Assembly (NCBI RefSeq): GCF_014904735.1
Contig: NZ_JACZCR010000004.1
Span: 1-64,000 of the forward strand
From: Microbulbifer hainanensis
GTDB taxonomy: Bacteria; Pseudomonadota; Gammaproteobacteria; Pseudomonadales; Cellvibrionaceae
Length of the DNA: 64,000 bases
Direction of reading: 5' to 3'
The position numbers and the translations under genes were made by a program. Below are positions 60,846 to 64,000 of the stretch, piece after piece. Below the pieces are notes generated by a model. The model did no database searches. It saw only the letters and a list, made by a program, of their open reading frames with translations, and was not told where the DNA came from. Positions within the stretch are counted from its first letter, which is position 1, and each line of letters begins with the position of its first letter.

Positions 60846-61643
60846 ATGCAATTCGATCAATTGCGGGAAAACTGGCAGAGTCCCTCGCCGGTACAAGGGA
60901 TTCCCGAAGGCTGGGCCCAGGGACGCGCGACATTCGGCGGCCTGGTAGCGGCCATGCTGTATGAAAAGATGTCCGGCTGCGTGGATGCCGAAGCCAGTCT
61001 GCGCTCACTCACCTTTTCCTTTGTGGCGCCAGTCGCAAGCGGTGATATCGAAGTAAACGCCAATCCGCTACGCTCCGGCCGCTCTGTCACCCAGGTCGAA
61101 GGGCGTATGGTGCAGGACGGGAACGTGGTACTGGCTGCCCTCGCCAGTTTCGGCCGCCGCCGCGAGTCAAGTATCCATGTCACCGGTGATCGCGCGCCCG
61201 CAATGCGCGCACCGGATGAATGCCCGACACTGCCGGATGCGCCCGGGATCATTCCAGAGTTCACCCAGCATTTTGACTTCCGTATTTCCGCCGGCGACCT
61301 GCCGTTCAGCGGCAGCAGCAACAACCGCCTGGGTGGCTGGGTGCGCTTTCGTACCGACGAAGAAACCCGCTCCGCGGTATCCATTACTCACCTGCTGGCG
61401 CTGATCGATGCCTGGCCTCCCGCTCTGCTGCCCATGCTGAAACAACCGGCACCCGCCAGCTCTCTGACATGGACCATCGAATTTGTTGAACCGCTGCCGG
61501 CACAAACCGGCGGAGAGTGGTGGCAATACCTGGCCGATGTCGAACAGGCCGCGGATGGTTACGGCGTGATTCAGGCAAAACTCTGGAGCGCCGAGGGCAA
61601 ACTGGTCGCATTTTCCCGGCAGACAGTAACCGTATTTGGTTGA
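60846..61643 (+). CDS. TesB-like acyl-CoA thioesterase
   Basis: Double-hotdog thioesterase-superfamily protein (PF13622/TesB-like), 265 residues. Family features are ATFGGLVAAMLYEKM, RSGRSVTQVEGRMVQDG in the first hotdog and GGWVRFRTDEETRSAVSITH in the second. Catalytic Asp/Thr/Gln residues of TesB cannot be assigned with certainty. The ATG is preceded by GGTAGGAAAAC. It should hydrolyse acyl-CoAs in the cytoplasm; chain length is unknown. Its stop lies 9 bp from the stop of the convergent DUF3291 gene. Confidence 0.88.
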   Translation: MQFDQLRENWQSPSPVQGIPEGWAQGRATFGGLVAAMLYEKMSGCVDAEASLRSLTFSFVAPVASGDIEVNANPLRSGRSVTQVEGRMVQDGNVVLAALASFGRRRESSIHVTGDRAPAMRAPDECPTLPDAPGIIPEFTQHFDFRISAGDLPFSGSSNNRLGGWVRFRTDEETRSAVSITHLLALIDAWPPALLPMLKQPAPASSLTWTIEFVEPLPAQTGGEWWQYLADVEQAADGYGVIQAKLWSAEGKLVAFSRQTVTVFG

Positions 61644-61652
61644 TCGACGCGC

Positions 61653-62117
61653 TCAGGAAAAAGACGGTTGCGGCGCAGCAAATGGTCGCGCGAATGTGAA
61701 AGATTGGGCCGTGGGCCCCTTCAAATCCAGCTGCGCCAGCGCCGCCTTGCCGTCATCAACCGTCGGCTGTTTACCTGCAGGTATCCACCACAGGGCGAGG
61801 CTCGGGCCGGATAGTTTTTCAAACCAGCTTTTCTTCTGCTTCAGCACCTCCAGGTGCTCACCGCTATAGACATAACCTTTGAGTGCCGCTAACGACGTCC
61901 ACACGGACATATTGACGATAATCAGCTCATCGCCAAAGACGTTGATGGCGGTCGCATCGCCCTCTTCCGTCTGCAACCGCCACACGAATCCGGGACTTCG
62001 ATCCGCCAGCGCATTGATTGCGTCGAGCTGGTCGACAAAGCCTTTCATGACCGGGTGATCCAGCGGAGCCTGTGCTCGCGCGATATTGATCTGGGCGAGG
62101 TGAAATTGCTCGGACAT
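61653..62117 (-). CDS. DUF3291 family protein
   Basis: Small cytoplasmic protein of 154 residues in the DUF3291 family, which has a dimeric alpha-beta barrel-like (antibiotic monooxygenase-like) fold. Family pattern: HLAQINIARAQAPLDHPVMK, FVDQLDAINALADRSPGFVW and SFEKL-type segments before LALWWIPAGKQPTVDDGKA. No catalytic residues are known. It is convergent with the thioesterase gene, and the hairpin element at 62142 begins 24 bp upstream of its ATG, so the element may carry or disturb its promoter. Confidence 0.87.
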   Translation of the reverse strand: MSEQFHLAQINIARAQAPLDHPVMKGFVDQLDAINALADRSPGFVWRLQTEEGDATAINVFGDELIIVNMSVWTSLAALKGYVYSGEHLEVLKQKKSWFEKLSGPSLALWWIPAGKQPTVDDGKAALAQLDLKGPTAQSFTFARPFAAPQPSFS

Positions 62118-62141
62118 CTCCCTGTCCCTCCATGCAGATAC

Positions 62142-62312
62142 TTAACAGGTTGTTGAATAAGGCCACCCGTGGCTTTTTTCAACCCGGGTTTGCGGCGCAT
62201 GTCCGCAAACCCTCCACAAAAAATCAAGCACTTACGTGCTCGATTTGCGGCCCGGCCTTCCATGGCCGGGTTATCAGGCTGCTGAAAAAATACTGTTTCA
62301 ACAGCCTGTTAA
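62142..62312. mobile_element. MITE-like five-hairpin element
   Basis: 171 bp bounded by 16-bp near-perfect terminal inverted repeats: TTAACAGGTTGTTGAA (62142-62157) and TTCAACAGCCTGTTAA (62297-62312), 15 of 16 matching. Inside are consecutive hairpins. They are GCCAC/GTGGC within TTGAA/TTCAA (62153-62182); a perfect 10-bp stem, GGGTTTGCGG/CCGCAAACCC (62186-62212); AGCAC/GTGCT (62227-62240); CCCGGCC/GGCCGGG (62251-62270); and AGGCTGCTGAA/TTCAACAGCCT (62276-62307). No coding frame. The zntB stop codon lies in the right end. No clear target duplication is visible. Confidence 0.7.
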
Positions 62313-63277
62313 AGCCATTTTTTCCAGCGGAAAACCACGATTTGCAGTATTACCGCCAGTACCAGTAAACCGGAGAAAATCAAAAACGCCGATGGGTATT
62401 CCGCACCGGGAATGCCGCCCACATTCACCCCCAGGAGACCAGTGAGGAAGCCGAGGGGCAGAAAGATCGCCGCAACCACCGACAGGACGTACATACGGTT
62501 ATTGAGCTGTTCCGAATTGCGGCTCAACAGCTCTTCCTGAGTGACAGCAGCGCGCTCTCGCACCGCGTCGATGTCCTCGATATGGCGGAGCAGGCGGTCG
62601 CTGACTTCGCGCAGCTGAATACGGCTCTGGTCGTCAAACCAGGTTACCTTCTCCACCAGCATACGTGCCAGAGCCTCGCGCTCCGGCGACAGGTAGCGGC
62701 GCAGGGTGATGGTCTGCTTGCGCAACTGCGCCAGCTCAGAACGCATGGCGGCGCTGCTCGCGCTCAGCACGCGGCCTTCCAGCTCGTCGGCCTTGTCTTC
62801 TAGCGCTTCGACGGTGTCGCTCATACGCCACACCAGCAGGTCCGTAAGCGCCACTACCAGAGCGGCAGCGCTATCCGGGCCCCGACCCGCCTGCAAACGC
62901 TCGCGCAGGTCGCTGACCGACAGCAGGCGCCGGCGGCGAGTGCTGACAATACGGTTTTCCTCGACCCACAGGCGAATCGAGACCATGTCTTCCGGGCTCG
63001 ACTCCGGGTTGAGATTGACTCCCCGCAGCGCCAGTAGCAGGCCGTCGCCAATCGCGGTGGTTCGCGGCCGCGTTTCCTCGGTGAGCAGCGCCTCGACCAC
63101 CAGGGGCTCCAGCCCGCTCTCCTCTCGCAACCAGTGTTGCACGGCGGCTTCACTGTAATCGAAATGCAGCCATAACAGGCCCTGCTGCGGCTGCCAGCTC
63201 AATACCTCGCCCCAGCTCAGGTCGCCGCCACCACCGCGACCGTCGAGCAGATAGGCGTGTATCAGTCCCGCTTCCAT
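62309..63277 (-). CDS. zntB: CorA-family zinc transporter ZntB
   Basis: Inner-membrane divalent-cation channel/transporter of the CorA superfamily, ZntB branch, 322 residues. The N-terminal cytoplasmic domain holds GLLWLHFDYSEAAVQHWL and RRRRLLSVSDLRERL. Two C-terminal helices are separated by the GVN pore motif in LTGLLGVNVGGIPGAEYP. The C-terminus ends FRWKKWL, and its stop codon lies in the terminal repeat of the hairpin element. The mutarotase gene is 32 bp upstream on the same strand. Confidence 0.95.
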   Translation of the reverse strand: MEAGLIHAYLLDGRGGGGDLSWGEVLSWQPQQGLLWLHFDYSEAAVQHWLREESGLEPLVVEALLTEETRPRTTAIGDGLLLALRGVNLNPESSPEDMVSIRLWVEENRIVSTRRRRLLSVSDLRERLQAGRGPDSAAALVVALTDLLVWRMSDTVEALEDKADELEGRVLSASSAAMRSELAQLRKQTITLRRYLSPEREALARMLVEKVTWFDDQSRIQLREVSDRLLRHIEDIDAVRERAAVTQEELLSRNSEQLNNRMYVLSVVAAIFLPLGFLTGLLGVNVGGIPGAEYPSAFLIFSGLLVLAVILQIVVFRWKKWL

Positions 63278-63309
63278 GGTTTCTCCATACCACCGCCAGG
63301 CGGCAGATT

Positions 63310-64000
63310 TCAGCGTTGCAGAATCAGCATCGCCCGGGCGGATTCTCCCGGTGCCAACTGCCAGCTGTTGGCGAAGGCGTTACCGTGTTCGACACAGACA
63401 AAACCGCGATAGTGCTCGCCGACATCGGCGAGGCTTGCGGCGAGTTCCGGGCCCGGATTCCAGGCAATCACGGTATGACAATTTTCGCTGCTCGTGCCAA
63501 TCGGGTGCGACGTGGCAATGCGCTGGTGTGCCGGCGCATTTTCGTAGACGCGGTCAACCTCTCCGGGAAAAGTCAGCGGTCCCCGCTGTGTTGCGCGGGC
63601 CAGTCCACGGGTATTGTCGAGATACTCAGTGGCCTCGAGGCCGTGTACCTCGATTTCCTCAATATCTTCGACCGGGAAATAGGTATGCCAGGCCCAACTG
63701 TATTCTGTCGCGGCGTCACCACCGTTTTTCAGGTGCAGTTGCAATTGCAGCTCGGTACCGAGGCGCATGGTCACGGCACAGTCGAACGCCGCCGCGAACA
63801 GCGCATCGCCGCTGTGGCTGAAAGCAAAGTGCAGTTCCACCTCGCCACCGGGCAGCGCACGCGCGTGCTGCAGGCGCCAGGGTTGAGTGCGTGCCAGACC
63901 GTGTTTGGGCTTACCCGGATCGCGACGGTTGATGCCAAACCAGGGCAAACACAACGGGATTCCCCCGCGTACGGCCTGACCGGGAATAAAATGTGCCGCT
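63310..64000 (-). CDS. D-hexose-6-phosphate mutarotase, 5' end beyond the window
   Basis: Aldose 1-epimerase-like fold of the YeaD (hexose-6-phosphate mutarotase) type. The reading frame is open to the right edge of the window, so about 229 C-terminal residues are visible and the N-terminus is missing. Diagnostic segments are IPGQAVRGGIPLCLPWFG near the edge, SWAWHTYFPVEDIEEIEV and ENCHTVIAWNPGPE. An internal TTG at 63954 is not the start, because the conserved GGIP segment continues upstream of it. It probably equilibrates alpha and beta anomers of glucose 6-phosphate or related sugars. Confidence 0.9.
   Translation of the reverse strand, partial: AAHFIPGQAVRGGIPLCLPWFGINRRDPGKPKHGLARTQPWRLQHARALPGGEVELHFAFSHSGDALFAAAFDCAVTMRLGTELQLQLHLKNGGDAATEYSWAWHTYFPVEDIEEIEVHGLEATEYLDNTRGLARATQRGPLTFPGEVDRVYENAPAHQRIATSHPIGTSSENCHTVIAWNPGPELAASLADVGEHYRGFVCVEHGNAFANSWQLAPGESARAMLILQR

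Noticed and set aside
63310..63954. Mutarotase starting at an internal TTG (63954)
   Set aside because: Conserved residues (IPGQAVRGGIP) continue upstream to the window edge, so the gene is truncated by the window rather than short.

Overview
The window looks like chromosomal DNA from a GC-rich marine gammaproteobacterium of the Cellvibrionales type, close to Microbulbifer. Three things point there: Pseudomonas-like gene order in the housekeeping blocks, large TIGR01782-type TonB receptors, and a FucP-family sugar importer. This assignment rests on recognising gene order and protein families, not on a database search. There is no rRNA, tRNA, CRISPR array, prophage or complete insertion sequence.

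Left part (1-24 kb). On the minus strand lies the conserved envelope and cofactor block proA-nadD-rsfS-rlmH-mrdA-rodA-mltB-rlpA-dacA-ybeD-lipB-lipA, followed by a sugar importer. A LON-domain protein, a zinc peptidase, a parvulin, a cytochrome b561/molybdopterin oxidoreductase pair, an MMPL/RND permease, a SelW-like protein, ubiX and mpl come next. A PPi-type phosphofructokinase with a structured leader and an RpiB-like isomerase close the block.

Middle part (24-47 kb) is accessory metabolism and transport. It holds a membrane-bound AraC regulator, a flavin monooxygenase, an M20 peptidase, a 1-Cys peroxiredoxin and MsrA. An operon of glutamine-synthetase-like ligase, aldehyde dehydrogenase and iron alcohol dehydrogenase is probably for amine use, and ppa follows. 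Two paralogous TonB receptors surround a FecI/FecR pair; one of them carries an STN signalling domain. cysE, a VanY-type peptidase, a TfoX-C protein and htpX end the section.

Right part (47-64 kb): an HtrA protease, a Rieske protein, sfsA-dksA-gluQ, then cbrX-cbrA-cbrB-[crcZ-like RNA]-pcnB-folK-dNK-panB, followed by a thioesterase, a DUF3291 protein, zntB and a truncated hexose-phosphate mutarotase.

The most interesting element is the 0.9-kb stretch between cbrB and pcnB. It holds inverted GTAAC/GTTAC sites, a correctly spaced sigma-54 -24/-12 element, and a transcript region that is about 57% A with nine AANAANAA motifs. That is the architecture and position of the Pseudomonas CrcZ decoy RNA, which sequesters Hfq/Crc to relieve carbon catabolite repression. 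Matching AANAANAA motifs abut the ribosome binding sites of three genes in this window: the sugar importer, the amine-ligase operon and TonB receptor 1. Together these suggest a complete CbrAB-CrcZ-Hfq/Crc circuit outside Pseudomonas. Other unexplained structures are a 171-bp five-hairpin MITE-like element at the zntB stop codon, a dispersed repeat on both sides of TonB receptor 1, a 17-bp tandem repeat after htpX, and several strong intergenic palindromes.
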